Positions 34,090-43,543 of a stretch of 51,586 nt of DNA are shown piece after piece. The position numbers and the translations under genes are program-made. Position 1 is the first letter of the stretch; every line of letters begins with the position of its first letter. The DNA is taken from NCBI GenBank assembly GCA_017436645.1, contig JAFSCR010000010.1, forward strand, positions 1-51,586, read 5' to 3'. The notes under the pieces were generated by a model. That model worked only from the letters and a program-made list of their open reading frames with translations. It made no database searches and was not told the DNA's origin. Source of the stretch: Clostridia bacterium. GTDB taxonomy: Bacteria; Bacillota; Clostridia; UMGS1883; UMGS1540.

Positions 34090-34115
34090 GGAGGTGTAAT
34101 AAAAATTACACCTCC
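34090..34115. repeat. 26-bp terminator palindrome, copy 1
   Basis: GGAGGTGTAAT and ATTACACCTCC pair around AAAA. Directly follows the AraC stop codon. An identical copy lies at 34360-34385. Only this copy has the A-run on its left and lacks a T-run on its right. Confidence 0.9.
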
Positions 34116-34359
34116 CAGACTGTCGAAAAAGTCGTTCTACCGCAAGAACAGAGAATGATTGCAAAAGCCAAAGTGGAGTTACCTTTCTCGATAAACAACA
34201 AATTAACCACAAGGGAAACATCGAATTTCCCTTGTGGTTTCTTGCTTTTTACGAAGTTGAACTCTGGCGTACCATCGTACGCCGACGAATTCAACTTCGC
34301 AAAAGATAACTTCCTTTTTCGAAGTCTGCCAGCGTGTCGATAGGTTTATCGACACGCTG
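34116..34359. mobile_element. Hairpin-rich element inserted in a terminator (MITE-like)
   Basis: About 244 bp with imperfect terminal inverted repeats (AGACTGTCGAAAAA at 34117-34130 and TTTTTCGAAGTCT at 34315-34327). It also has strong internal hairpins: AACCACAAGGGAAA with its complement (34205-34239); CGAAGTTGAA/TTCAACTTCG enclosing GGCGTA/TACGCC (34252-34299); and CCAGCGTGTCGATA with its complement (34329-34360). It lies between identical copies of a terminator palindrome. A 62-codon leftward open frame spans much of it (34106-34294) but has no ribosome-binding site, so I do not call it a gene. Mobility is inferred from this layout. Confidence 0.65.
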
Positions 34360-34385
34360 GGAGGTGTAATAAAAATTACACCTCC
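34360..34385. terminator. 26-bp terminator palindrome, copy 2
   Basis: Same palindrome as 34090-34115, here followed by a T-run at 34386-34392. It serves the rightward direction after the element, and the MBL gene (leftward) ends just beyond it. With the A-run beside copy 1, the two halves look like one ancestral bidirectional terminator that was split. Confidence 0.85.
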
Positions 34386-34390
34386 TTTTT

Positions 34391-35182
34391 TTATGCCTGA
34401 TTTTCTTTTTCCAACATGGCATCCAAAGCGTTTTCAGTTGTAAGAAGGAACCTTTGCCACTCTTCCCTATCAAGAATGCTTTCGCCCGCCAATACTTTTT
34501 CCCGTTTTTCTTCGGTTCGGTTTTGGCCGGGATGATTGCCGAGCACCAAATCCACGTGCTCTTTTGCGAGCTTATGAAGCGCTTCTCTGAATTTATCACG
34601 GCAAGTAAACGGCAGGTTATAATGATTTAAAAAGTCCCGTTCCATACTGTTGAGCCCTGCGCCACCCTGCATTGCCGCAATAATCTTCTCCCCATTTTCT
34701 TCGCTGTTTATGAAGAAGGAAAGAACGCCATCTGTGTGACCGGGTGTTAAAACACAACGGATTTTGGTAGAACCGAAGGTAAAAACATCACCATCCTCCA
34801 CCAGAACATCGCAATTAAAAGGCGGCAAGCGGTCATAACCGAGTTCCACTGCCCAGGAAAGGTCATACGTTCCGTTTACAATATCATTATCAATGCGGCT
34901 TATGTATGTTTTAGCACCACTTAATGCTTTGAAACGCTCGGTACAACCGAAATGATCATAGTGACCGTGAGAATGAAAAATGGCGCAAACATCCTTTATA
35001 TCAAGGCCCATTTCTTCCATGCTGGAAAGGATTTGATCGTACATATCAGGATATCCCGTATCAATCATGACAAGACCGCATTCTGTTTTGATAATATGCA
35101 CAGAAACCTGCCGGCTGCCAACGAAATAAATGTTTCCGAACATTCTGAAAGGCAAAATGCTTGATTTCACTTTTTTAAACAT
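34391..35182 (-). CDS. Metallo-beta-lactamase-fold hydrolase
   Basis: A cytoplasmic protein of 263 residues. The zinc motif is HSHGHYDHFG near residue 72, with the preceding strand MIDTGYPD, the later His in LTPGHTDGV near 148, and a final His in VLGNHPGQ. This is the glyoxalase II/MBL fold. Known members cleave thioesters, lactones or other esters. In an operon with an HpcH/HpaI aldolase it could open a sugar lactone, which is inference. Start ATG 35182 follows AAGGGGGATTG, 15 bp after the aldolase stop. Confidence 0.8.
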   Translation of the reverse strand: MFKKVKSSILPFRMFGNIYFVGSRQVSVHIIKTECGLVMIDTGYPDMYDQILSSMEEMGLDIKDVCAIFHSHGHYDHFGCTERFKALSGAKTYISRIDNDIVNGTYDLSWAVELGYDRLPPFNCDVLVEDGDVFTFGSTKIRCVLTPGHTDGVLSFFINSEENGEKIIAAMQGGAGLNSMERDFLNHYNLPFTCRDKFREALHKLAKEHVDLVLGNHPGQNRTEEKREKVLAGESILDREEWQRFLLTTENALDAMLEKENQA

Positions 35183-35197
35183 TCAAATCAATCCCCC

Positions 35198-35959
35198 TTA
35201 AAATTTTTCGATTTCTTTCTTGTTTCGCATAAGCTCTGCAGCTAAAAGTGTAATCTCCGTACCAATCCAGTAGATGTTCATTCCTCTGTCGTGCCAATAC
35301 TTTGCTTCTTTATCGTCATTCATAAACATACCAATGGATTTTTTGTATTTCTGACAGATTTCTACCGTTTTTTCTATGTTTGCAACAAGCGGTTCTGCTT
35401 GCATATCCAGGCCACAACCCATAGAAACAGCCATATCGCAGGGGCCGATAATAATGCCGGCAACGTGCTCTGCGTATTTTTCAAAAATATCCCCAAGAAG
35501 CTCTGTTCCCTTTTTAGACTCAATCTGCAAAAAGAGAAGGCGGTTTTCATTGATATCATAAATATCTTCTCCTTTTCGAAGAAGCGCTCTGCCGCCTACA
35601 CCCTTTTTACCGTAAGGGTAAAAGCGCATAGAGGAAATTGCCGTTTCTACTTGTTCAAAGGATTCGGTTCTGGGAATCAGCACACCGTCTGCGCCCATGT
35701 CAATAGGTTTGGAAATACAGTGGTATTCGCAGTCCTGTACTCTTGTAATAACGGGCAAATCTACCATATGGCACATCTGAACGAAGTCGCCTATATTTTC
35801 GGGATAGAAAGACCCGTGTTCCAGATCCATTACGAGAAAATCCATTCCTGCATTTTTATATACGGCAGGAAGACCCGTAAAGCCGATATGGCAAAGCATA
35901 GAGGAATACAGTTTATCTCTGTTTTCCAGTTTCTTTTTCAGTTCCTGTATTGCATTCAT
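35198..35959 (-). CDS. HpcH/HpaI family class II aldolase
   Basis: A cytoplasmic protein of 253 residues. It has the TIM-barrel signatures of this family: DFLVMDLEHGSFYPENIGDF near residue 40, the metal/Arg strand VITRVQDCEY, GADGVLIPRTESFEQVE near 92, and IESKKGTELL then GIIIGPCDMAVSMG near 175. Members cleave 2-keto-3-deoxy sugar acids or related 4-hydroxy-2-oxo acids to pyruvate and an aldehyde. The start is ATG 35959 because TAGGAGG lies before it. Divergent from the second AraC gene, and paired with the MBL hydrolase. Confidence 0.82.
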   Translation of the reverse strand: MNAIQELKKKLENRDKLYSSMLCHIGFTGLPAVYKNAGMDFLVMDLEHGSFYPENIGDFVQMCHMVDLPVITRVQDCEYHCISKPIDMGADGVLIPRTESFEQVETAISSMRFYPYGKKGVGGRALLRKGEDIYDINENRLLFLQIESKKGTELLGDIFEKYAEHVAGIIIGPCDMAVSMGCGLDMQAEPLVANIEKTVEICQKYKKSIGMFMNDDKEAKYWHDRGMNIYWIGTEITLLAAELMRNKKEIEKF

Positions 35960-36078
35960 TATCAAAGCCTCCTAAAAAACTATTGAAATTTATTTCTATT
36001 TATATTATAATTATAAAAAACAGACAGGTCTATATAAAATCAGCCAGAAATTTTATAATATCAGTCAGGAGCCTAACT

Positions 36079-36869
36079 ATGCAATCACAAATCAAACCAA
36101 ATGCGCTTCTTCGCTACCGCAGGTATAACAGAGAACACAATTTCATTTTCGGCGGTCACAGCCATGCAAACTGGGAAATTGATATTATTCTGAAAGGTAC
36201 TTTTGAAGTTACAGTGGATGATTCAGTTTTAATACTACCTGAAAATACGCTCATTTTATACGAATCAGACGTTTTTCACAGAAGCCGTATTATCTCCAAA
36301 GGGCGGGCGGAAGACGTTGTAATCCATTTCACATGCAAAACTCTTCCAAAAAACGTTTTTACAGGCGTTTATGAGCTTTCCGATACCGATATGGGGCTTA
36401 TGCAAGTTCTGATGGAAGAAGCTGAAAAAGAGCCACGGAGCGGGATGAATTTTGTATGTCGGCAGATGAATTCACCGAGCGCGTCAAAACGCTTTTTGAA
36501 ATATTCCTTGAAAGAATTACGGAAAATCAAATTAAACCCTCCGTTTTAAAACACCCCATGGAGCAGACCTATCGGCAAGCTGTAACTTTTATGAAACAAA
36601 ATCTCGAAAAGTCGCTTACCATTTCGGAAATTGCAAAGCACTGCCACGTTTCCGATACAAAACTGAAAACTATTTTCCAGCACTTTACGGGAACAGGTAT
36701 AATTTCTTATTTTTCTTCCCTGAAAATCAGCGAGGCAAAAAAACTTTTAAAAAGTGGTGCCTCCGTTTATGAGACAAGCGTCCAACTAGGGTACTCTTCA
36801 CAAGCCTATTTTTCTATCTGTTTTAAAAAAGCGACGGGGATGACACCATTACAATATAAAAAGGCATAA
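36079..36869 (+). pseudogene. AraC-family regulator, frameshifted
   Basis: The start at 36079 (after AGGAG) gives the same cupin as the regulator at 33288 (FGGHSHANWEIDIILKGTFEV). The frame then slips: the matching C-terminal part, with LTISEIAKHCHVSDTKLKTIF, VQLGYSSQAYFSICF and ATGMTPLQYKK, lies in the -1 frame from about 36430. Comparison with the paralogue puts the break at a run of five As (36425-36429) in the EEAEK region; one extra A would restore one 263-residue protein. It could be a real mutation, a sequencing error, or -1 slippage on the AAA codon. The two fragments would otherwise be a lone cupin and a lone DNA-binding domain. Confidence 0.75.
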
Positions 36870-36899
36870 AAAAGGAACTGCAAAATGCAGTTCCTTTTT
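36868..36899. terminator. Bidirectional terminator: AraC pseudogene / ribosomal operon end
   Basis: GGAACTGCA (36874-36882) pairs with TGCAGTTCC (36886-36894) around AAA, with A-run left and T-run right. It ends both the rightward AraC gene and the long leftward ribosomal operon after rplQ. Confidence 0.9.
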
Positions 36900-36905
36900 A
36901 GTTCA

Positions 36906-37238
36906 TTAAACGAGTTCGATAATCGCCATGGGTGCAGCGTCACCGCGTCTTACACCAGCCTTAATAATTCTGGTATAACCACCGTTTCTTTCTGCATATT
37001 TCGGTGCGATTTCTGCGAACACCTTATAAGATACGTCTTTCTTGGTAACGTAGCTCATGACCTGACGTCTTGCATGCAGAGTGTTCTGCTTGCCAAGGGT
37101 GATCATTTTTTCAACGATGGGACGGATTTCCTTTGCACGGGTTTCCGTTGTCATCATCTTACCGTTTTCAAGAAAAGCTGTAACAAGACCTCTCAGCATA
37201 GCTCTGCGCTGATCGGTCGGTCTTCCTAACTTTCTCAT
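36906..37238 (-). CDS. rplQ: 50S ribosomal protein L17
   Basis: A protein of 110 residues that begins [19 protein letters not shown] and carries [20 protein letters not shown], the L17 core. Binds 23S rRNA near the exit tunnel. The start at 37238 follows AGGAGAG; the in-frame start at 37259 puts the site inside the gene. Last gene of the alpha operon, after rpoA, as in most Firmicutes. Confidence 0.95.
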   Translation of the reverse strand: MRKLGRPTDQRRAMLRGLVTAFLENGKMMTTETRAKEIRPIVEKMITLGKQNTLHARRQVMSYVTKKDVSYKVFAEIAPKYAERNGGYTRIIKAGVRRGDAAPMAIIELV

Positions 37239-37292
37239 AGTGAAACTCTCCTTTCGCAAAACTTGGTCGTTGCCACAAAAGCAACGTACGGA

Positions 37293-38243
37293 TTAGTCTT
37301 CTACCGGTGCCAGGGTAAGACCGAGGCTTAAAAGCTTGTTGATAACTTCTTCCAAAGACTTTCTGCCGAGGTTTCTGACGTTCATCATATCCTCTTCTGT
37401 CTTCTGAATCAAATCTTCAACGGTATTGATGCCTGCGCGCTTTAAGCAGTTATACGAACGAACGGAAAGATCCAGTTCTTCGATGGTCATTTCAAGCACT
37501 TTTTCCTTCTTGGTTTCTTCTTTTTCAACCATGATTTCGACATCTTTCGTGCCGGCAGCAAGGTCGATAAAGAGGTTTAAGTGTTCATTGAAAATCTTAG
37601 CGCCAAGGCTTACTGCTTCGTTCGGCGTAAGTGTTCCGTTTGTCCAAATTTCAAGTGTAAGCTTATCGAAATCTGTCACCTGACCTACACGGGTGTTTTC
37701 AACTTCGAAATTTACCTTCGGTACAGGTGTGTAAATCGAGTCTACCGGGATAAGACCAATCACCGGCTGGCTGATTTGTTTATTGCGCTCTGCAGATACG
37801 TAACCTCTGCCTTTGTTAATTGTAATTTCCATGTACAGCTTTGCATCTTCGTTTAAGGTTGCGATATGGAGATCCGGGTTGAAAATTTCAACGTTTGCAT
37901 CCCCTTTAATATCGCCTGCAGTAATTTCGCAGGGACCTTTTGCGTCAATGTATACCGTTTCAGGTCCATCGGAATGGAGCTTAACGATAAGCTGCTTTAT
38001 GTTCAGAACAATTTCCGTAACATCTTCTTTTACGCCGGGAATGCTTGAAAATTCATGCAGCACCCCGTCGATTTTAATAGATGTAACAGCGGCTCCCGGC
38101 AGTGAGGATAACATAATCCTGCGCAGAGAGTTTCCGAGGGTTGTACCGTAACCTCTTTCCAAAGGCTCGAGTACGAACTTGCCGTAGCACTTGTCCTCTG
38201 CGGATCCGATACATTCTACTCTCGGCTTCTCGATTTCTATCAT
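37293..38243 (-). CDS. rpoA: RNA polymerase subunit alpha
   Basis: A protein of 316 residues. The N-terminal assembly domain begins [12 protein letters not shown] and has [19 protein letters not shown], which docks beta and beta'. An acidic linker at about 230-250 precedes the C-terminal DNA- and activator-binding domain ([19 protein letters not shown] and [19 protein letters not shown]). Canonical length and position between rpsD and rplQ. Confidence 0.97.
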   Translation of the reverse strand: MIEIEKPRVECIGSAEDKCYGKFVLEPLERGYGTTLGNSLRRIMLSSLPGAAVTSIKIDGVLHEFSSIPGVKEDVTEIVLNIKQLIVKLHSDGPETVYIDAKGPCEITAGDIKGDANVEIFNPDLHIATLNEDAKLYMEITINKGRGYVSAERNKQISQPVIGLIPVDSIYTPVPKVNFEVENTRVGQVTDFDKLTLEIWTNGTLTPNEAVSLGAKIFNEHLNLFIDLAAGTKDVEIMVEKEETKKEKVLEMTIEELDLSVRSYNCLKRAGINTVEDLIQKTEEDMMNVRNLGRKSLEEVINKLLSLGLTLAPVED

Positions 38244-38290
38244 GATATAATACCCCCTTCTGAATTTTAATTAAATTGCGAGGGTCAGGC

Positions 38291-38917
38291 TTATTTCGAG
38301 TACAACTCGACGATAAGCGTTTCCTGAATGGGAAGATCAATGTCTTCACGTGCAGCTAATGTAACAACTTTAGCTACAGCGTTTTCACGATCAAGTTCGA
38401 GCCATTTCGGAATTACCTTCGTTGCTGTATTCTCTAATACTGCCTTCATCTTAGCGGAGCTCTTGGACTTTTCACAAACAGCAATCACATCGCCTTCTTT
38501 TACGAGGAAAGAAGGAATGTTAACGCGACGGCCGTTTACGGTGAAATGACCGTGTGTAACGAGCTGACGAGCTTCTGCACGGGAAAGTGCAAAGCCAAGA
38601 CGGTAAGCAACGTTGTCAAGACGGCTTTCGAGAATCTGGAGAAGATTTTCACCTGTTACGCCGTGCTTTTTGCTTGCCATTTCGTAGTATTTTGCGAACT
38701 GGCTTTCAAGTACGCCGTAGTATCTCTTTGCCTTCTGTTTTTCACGAAGCTGCAGACCGTATTCGGACTGCTTTTTGCGTCCCTGGCCGTGCTGACCGGG
38801 TGCATAGCTTCTTCTTCCAATTGCACATTTATCTGAATAGCAGCGATCGCCCTTGAGGAAAAGCTTAAGGCCTTCTCTGCGGCACATTCTGCATACAGAA
38901 CCTGTATATCTGGCCAT
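38291..38917 (-). CDS. rpsD: 30S ribosomal protein S4
   Basis: A protein of 208 residues. It has the primary 16S rRNA-binding N-terminus with [18 protein letters not shown] (an intact Cys-rich zinc-type start) and the S4 RNA-binding domain [20 protein letters not shown]. In many Firmicutes S4 also represses translation of its operon. It lies between rpsK and rpoA. Confidence 0.96.
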   Translation of the reverse strand: MARYTGSVCRMCRREGLKLFLKGDRCYSDKCAIGRRSYAPGQHGQGRKKQSEYGLQLREKQKAKRYYGVLESQFAKYYEMASKKHGVTGENLLQILESRLDNVAYRLGFALSRAEARQLVTHGHFTVNGRRVNIPSFLVKEGDVIAVCEKSKSSAKMKAVLENTATKVIPKWLELDRENAVAKVVTLAAREDIDLPIQETLIVELYSK

Positions 38918-38934
38918 ATTATTTCACCTCCAAA

Positions 38935-39333
38935 TCAAACTCTTCTACGCTTCGGCGGACGGCAACCGTTATGGGGAATCGGGGTTACGTCCTTGATCAT
39001 GCTAACTTCGAGACCTGCAGCCTGCAGAGCACGAATTGCAGCTTCACGACCCGCACCGGGGCCTTTTACGTAGACTTCAACGGTCTTAAGACCATGTTCC
39101 ATAGCAGCCTTTGCAGCAGTTTCTGCAGCAGTCTGTGCAGCAAACGGTGTGCTTTTTCTGGAGCCACGGAAACCGAGACCGCCGGCACTTGCCCAAGAAA
39201 GTGCGTTTCCTGCGGTATCTGTAATGGTTACAATCGTATTGTTAAAAGAAGAACGAATATGTGCTGCGCCACGTTCAATATTTTTACGTTCACGCTTTTT
39301 TCTGGTCGTTCTTTTTACAGCTGTTTTAGCCAT
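38935..39333 (-). CDS. rpsK: 30S ribosomal protein S11
   Basis: A protein of 132 residues. The core has [18 protein letters not shown] and [20 protein letters not shown], and the basic tail ends [13 protein letters not shown]. Forms the platform of the small subunit with S18 and S21. Follows rpsM at 13 bp. Confidence 0.96.
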   Translation of the reverse strand: MAKTAVKRTTRKKRERKNIERGAAHIRSSFNNTIVTITDTAGNALSWASAGGLGFRGSRKSTPFAAQTAAETAAKAAMEHGLKTVEVYVKGPGAGREAAIRALQAAGLEVSMIKDVTPIPHNGCRPPKRRRV

Positions 39334-39346
39334 TTGACCTTACCTC

Positions 39347-39715
39347 CTACTTCTTCTTATTTGCAATTGTGCGCTTGGGTCCTTTGCGTGTGCGCGCGTT
39401 TGTCTTTGTTCTCTGTCCGCGAACGGGCAAACCTTTTCTATGTCTTGTACCCCGATAGCATCCGATTTCTACCAAACGCTTAATGTCAAGCGCTACACTG
39501 CGACGGAGGTCACCCTCAACCTTATATTCTTTATCAATAATGTCTCTGAGCTTTGCAACCTCGTCTTCGGTCAGGTCTTTTACACGTGTATCAGGATTGA
39601 TGCCTGTTTCCTCCAGGATTTTTGTTGCACTTGTTCTGCCTATGCCGAAAATATAAGTGAGTCCGATTTCAACTCTTTTTTCTCTCGGCAAGTCAACACC
39701 GGCAATTCTGGCCAT
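39347..39715 (-). CDS. rpsM: 30S ribosomal protein S13
   Basis: A protein of 122 residues beginning [19 protein letters not shown], with the H2TH region [13 protein letters not shown] and the basic tail [15 protein letters not shown] that contacts the P-site tRNA. Standard place after rpmJ. Confidence 0.96.
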   Translation of the reverse strand: MARIAGVDLPREKRVEIGLTYIFGIGRTSATKILEETGINPDTRVKDLTEDEVAKLRDIIDKEYKVEGDLRRSVALDIKRLVEIGCYRGTRHRKGLPVRGQRTKTNARTRKGPKRTIANKKK

Positions 39716-39733
39716 ACTTACACCTCCTATTTC

Positions 39734-40082
<349 letters not shown>

Positions 40083-40098
40083 GTTAGTTACCTCCTTC

Positions 40099-40377
40099 TC
40101 AGCTCGACTGATTACTTTCCTCGTGGTAAACGCTGATCGCTCTCCGGACTTCGGAGTTTGTCGGGCGCTCCCCGAGGGCAATCTTTTCTTTCAAAGCATG
40201 CGCCACAGAACCGAGCGGTTCCACGTGCTTCAGCTTCTTCTTTTTCGGGGTGTCCGTTTTCCGGTTCTTCCCGTTTGCAAGATAGCAGTATATGCCCGAA
40301 AGATGCATAACCACAAACACTTCGCCTTTATCTCTGCCGGCAATAGCTTTTACTAAACTGCCCGCGTCAATATCCAA
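40099..40377 (-). CDS. KOW-domain RNA-binding protein (L14e-like)
   Basis: A small basic protein of 92 residues. It begins with a KOW-type strand ([18 protein letters not shown]) as in archaeal/eukaryotic L14e, with a Lys-rich patch [15 protein letters not shown]. Such a gene sits between map and infA in many Clostridia. A role in RNA or ribosome binding is inferred from the fold. TTG start at 40377, after GAGGTGAT. Confidence 0.8.
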   Translation of the reverse strand: MDIDAGSLVKAIAGRDKGEVFVVMHLSGIYCYLANGKNRKTDTPKKKKLKHVEPLGSVAHALKEKIALGERPTNSEVRRAISVYHEESNQSS

Positions 40378-40383
40378 AATAAA

Positions 40384-41148
40384 TCACCTCTGCAATTTTC
40401 TGGGGCTGATTGTCAGAATCTCAGCCGCCGTATCGGTTATGGCCACAGTGTTTTCGTAATGTGCGGCAAGAGAGCCGTCACATGTTTTAATAGTCCAGCC
40501 GTCATCCATAACTTCTACTTTATGGGAACCGGCACAAATCATGGGTTCAATGGCGATGGTCATACCTGTACGCAATCGGACGCCGCGCCCGGCTGTTCCG
40601 AAATTCGGAACGTCCGGATCCTCATGCAAAGCACGACCTATGCCATGGCCGACAAGTTCCCGTACTACGCCGTAATTCTCTGCCTCGGCAACACTCTGAA
40701 CGGCGGCGGAAATATCTCCAATTCGATTTCCGTCTAAAGCGTTTTCGAGTCCTGCAAAGAAACACGCCTTTGCGGTGTCAATCAGCTTTTGTGCCTCTTG
40801 GCTGATTTTACCGACAGGGAAGGTACGGGCAGCATCGCTGTAGTATCCATCGAGACAGACGCCTACATCGATGCTGATAATGTCTCCCTCATGTAGTATT
40901 TCGTTCCCCGGAATTCCATGAACGACGACAGAATTAACTGAAGTACAAATTGATTTAGGGAAACCGTGATAGTTTTTAAAGGCAGCCCTTCCGCCGTTTT
41001 TGTTAATGTAGAGCTCTGCCATATCATTCAGCTCCAATGTGGAGATGCCGGGCTCTATCTGCTTTTCCAAATACGTAAGAAGTGAAGCAGTAATACGACC
41101 GCTTTGCCGCATGGCTTCTATATCCTGACTGTCCTTAACCCAAATCAT
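40384..41148 (-). CDS. map: Methionine aminopeptidase, type I
   Basis: A protein of 254 residues without the N-terminal zinc-finger extension. It removes the initiator Met from nascent proteins. The metal site is visible: SIDVGVCLDGYYSDAART (two Asp), then GHGIGRALHEDPDVPN (His) and the C-terminal Glu residues (TIAIEPM, AHYENTVAI). It directly abuts adk and is part of the secY-adk-map block. Confidence 0.95.
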   Translation of the reverse strand: MIWVKDSQDIEAMRQSGRITASLLTYLEKQIEPGISTLELNDMAELYINKNGGRAAFKNYHGFPKSICTSVNSVVVHGIPGNEILHEGDIISIDVGVCLDGYYSDAARTFPVGKISQEAQKLIDTAKACFFAGLENALDGNRIGDISAAVQSVAEAENYGVVRELVGHGIGRALHEDPDVPNFGTAGRGVRLRTGMTIAIEPMICAGSHKVEVMDDGWTIKTCDGSLAAHYENTVAITDTAAEILTISPRKLQR

Positions 41149-41784
41149 TTATTTCACCTCAAGTGCTGTCTGTATCGCCATTGTGGTGTCTTCCACACTG
41201 CCTTCGCTCACAATATTAATGAGCTTTCCGGCTTTCTCGTAGTAAGCGATGAGCGGTTCTGTCTGTGCATGGTACACATCCAGACGCTTTTTGATGGTTT
41301 CCTGTGCATCATCCGGACGGATAATGAGGGCATCGCCACAAGTGTTGCATTTGCCTTCCACCGCCGGCGGATTAAAGGTGACGTGATAGGTTGCACCACA
41401 TTTTGTGCAAACACGTCTCCCACCGAGACGACCCAGGATTTCTTCATCCCCTACCGAGATGTTCAAAACAATATACTCGCCAAGGTCCATTTTGTCAAGC
41501 GCCTCTGCCTGGGGAATCGTTCTCGGAATACCATCCAGAATGAAACCGCCTTCGCAGTCGGGCTTTGCAAGTCTGGATTCCACAATCGCCATGATAATTT
41601 CATCCGGAACAAGCTGCCCTTCGTCAATATACTGTTTTGTTTTCTGACCCAGCGGTGTACCTTCACGAATTTCTGCACGAATCATGTTTCCTGTAGAAAT
41701 TGTGGGAATGTTATACCGCTCGGCTAAGATTTCCGCCTGTGTGCCTTTGCCGGCACCCGGCGGGCCTAATAAAATTATTTTCAT
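41149..41784 (-). CDS. adk: Adenylate kinase
   Basis: A protein of 211 residues converting ATP and AMP to 2 ADP. P-loop GPPGAGKGTQ at the N-terminus, AMP-binding GFILDGIPRTIPQAEALD near 82, and a zinc lid with CTKCGATYH and CNTCGD (two Cys pairs), the long Gram-positive form. The start is ATG 41784, the fourth codon of the longer frame, with GGAAGTGAT before it. Confidence 0.96.
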   Translation of the reverse strand: MKIILLGPPGAGKGTQAEILAERYNIPTISTGNMIRAEIREGTPLGQKTKQYIDEGQLVPDEIIMAIVESRLAKPDCEGGFILDGIPRTIPQAEALDKMDLGEYIVLNISVGDEEILGRLGGRRVCTKCGATYHVTFNPPAVEGKCNTCGDALIIRPDDAQETIKKRLDVYHAQTEPLIAYYEKAGKLINIVSEGSVEDTTMAIQTALEVK

Positions 41785-41796
41785 TGTAATCACTTC

Positions 41797-43083
41797 CTAC
41801 TCTAAAAAGCCCTTGTAGTGACGCATGAGCATCTGGGATTCCATCTGCTTTACTGTTTCCAGTGCAACACCAACAACGATCAGAAGAGAAGTACCGCCAA
41901 TACTGATGGTGGACAGCTTCGGATCAATAATTGCAAGCACGATAGGCAATATTGCAATAAAGCCAAGGAAGAATGCACCAACCAGTGTAATGCGGGAAGA
42001 TACCTTTGCGATAAAATCGCTGGTGGGCTTGCCGGGGCGAATGCCCGGAACAAAGCCGCCGTTCTTCTTCATATTGTTCGCAATTTCAATGGGGCTAAAG
42101 GAAATAGCCGTATAGAAATATGTGAACGCTACAATGAGAATAAAGTAAATAACTGCATACCACGGATTGCCCTGATTAAAGAACTTCATAACCCAGAGAC
42201 CAAAACCGCCTGTGGGATTGGGGTTAACAAGCGAAACGATTGTGCTCGGGAAAGCCAGAAGGCTCATTGCGAAGATAATCGGCATAACGCCTGCCATGGT
42301 AACTTTAATCGGAATATGCGTGGACTGGCCGCCGTACATCTTTCTGCCGACGACACGCTTTGCATACTGAACCGGGATTCTTCTTTCACCGTTGTTAAAG
42401 AGAACAACGAGACCGATAACCAGTACTGCAAAAACAAGAATAAGAAGCACTGCCAGGTAGTTCTTCGATTCGCCACCTGTAAAGGTCTGCCATACGGAAA
42501 CTGCCATATGGGGAATACGAGAAACGATACCTGCGAAAATGATCAGGGAAATACCGTTACCAATGCCCTTTTCGGTGATTTCTTCACCAAGCCACATAAG
42601 GAATGCGGTACCTGCAGTGAAGCTCAGTACGATTACAAAGAATGTAAACACACCGGGATTCATAACTGCGCCTGCGCTGTTAAGGCCGATATAAAGACCT
42701 GCTGCCTGCACGAAAGCAAGAACAACTGTCACATATCTTGTTATTTTTGCAATTTTCTTTCTGCCTTCTTCGCCTTCCTTGCTCAGTCTTTCCAGTGCCG
42801 GAATGGCAACTGTTAAAAGCTGAATGATAATGGAAGAGTTAATGTAGGGAGAAATACCCATTGCAAAAACCGTTGCCTGACTGAATGCACCACCGGAGAA
42901 CATATCCATGATATTGAAGATTGTGTTCCCGCCCTGCTGCACCCAGGAAGCAAGTGCTTCGGAATAAAGCCACGGAACCGGAATTACGGAACCGAAACGG
43001 AAAATAACCAGAAGTAATAACGTGTAAAGCATTTTCTTGCGGAGCTCAGGGATTCCCCAAGCGTTCTTCAGAATCTTAAACAC
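41797..43083 (-). CDS. secY: Preprotein translocase subunit SecY
   Basis: A membrane protein of 428 residues with ten helices, the channel of the Sec translocon. Conserved blocks are the plug-region helix GGAFSQATVFAMGISPYINSS, the helix with TAFLMWLGEEITEKGIGNG and the FVPGIRPGKPT loop. Immediately follows rplO, standard for the spc operon. Confidence 0.96.
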   Translation of the reverse strand: MFKILKNAWGIPELRKKMLYTLLLLVIFRFGSVIPVPWLYSEALASWVQQGGNTIFNIMDMFSGGAFSQATVFAMGISPYINSSIIIQLLTVAIPALERLSKEGEEGRKKIAKITRYVTVVLAFVQAAGLYIGLNSAGAVMNPGVFTFFVIVLSFTAGTAFLMWLGEEITEKGIGNGISLIIFAGIVSRIPHMAVSVWQTFTGGESKNYLAVLLILVFAVLVIGLVVLFNNGERRIPVQYAKRVVGRKMYGGQSTHIPIKVTMAGVMPIIFAMSLLAFPSTIVSLVNPNPTGGFGLWVMKFFNQGNPWYAVIYFILIVAFTYFYTAISFSPIEIANNMKKNGGFVPGIRPGKPTSDFIAKVSSRITLVGAFFLGFIAILPIVLAIIDPKLSTISIGGTSLLIVVGVALETVKQMESQMLMRHYKGFLE

Positions 43084-43524
43084 TTAGATCACCTCTGCCT
43101 TCCCGCCTGCTGCTTCGATTTTTTCAGCAGCAGTTTTAGAGAACCGTGCTGCTTTAACAGTAAGCTTTTTGGTAAGCTCTCCACGGCCCAGGATAACAAC
43201 GCCATCCTTTGCCTTGCTAATAATATTTTTTTCAACAAGTGCTGCGGCCGTAACCTCTGCACCATCTTCGAACTTGTTGAGTTCTGAAACATTTATCGAA
43301 ACATACTGCTTTGCAAATATGTTTGTAAAGCCTCTTTTCGGTAAACGTCTGTATAAAGGCATCTGACCGCCTTCGAAACCGGGACGTACGCCGCCACCGC
43401 TTCTTGCGTTCTGGCCCTTATGACCTCTACCTGCTGTTTTACCGTTACCGGTACCTGCACCTCTGCCCTTGCGCTTGCCTTCAGTCTTTGCGCCTTGTGC
43501 GGGACTCAGTTCATACAGCTTCAT
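43084..43524 (-). CDS. rplO: 50S ribosomal protein L15
   Basis: A protein of 146 residues. It begins [20 protein letters not shown], with the extended Gly/Arg-rich arm ([19 protein letters not shown]) that runs into 23S rRNA. Start ATG 43524 follows AAGGAGGTG; the frame open to 43557 has no such site. Only 1 bp from secY. Confidence 0.95.
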   Translation of the reverse strand: MKLYELSPAQGAKTEGKRKGRGAGTGNGKTAGRGHKGQNARSGGGVRPGFEGGQMPLYRRLPKRGFTNIFAKQYVSINVSELNKFEDGAEVTAAALVEKNIISKAKDGVVILGRGELTKKLTVKAARFSKTAAEKIEAAGGKAEVI

Positions 43525-43543
43525 ATTACTACACCTCCTTTTT

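Noticed and set aside
34106-34294. A 62-codon leftward frame in the hairpin element
   Set aside because: No ribosome-binding site, and its sequence follows the hairpins rather than a protein family. Kept as part of the element.
41818-42816. A 332-codon rightward frame rich in Asn, Cys and His
   Set aside because: Antisense to secY, with no ribosome-binding site and no family resemblance.
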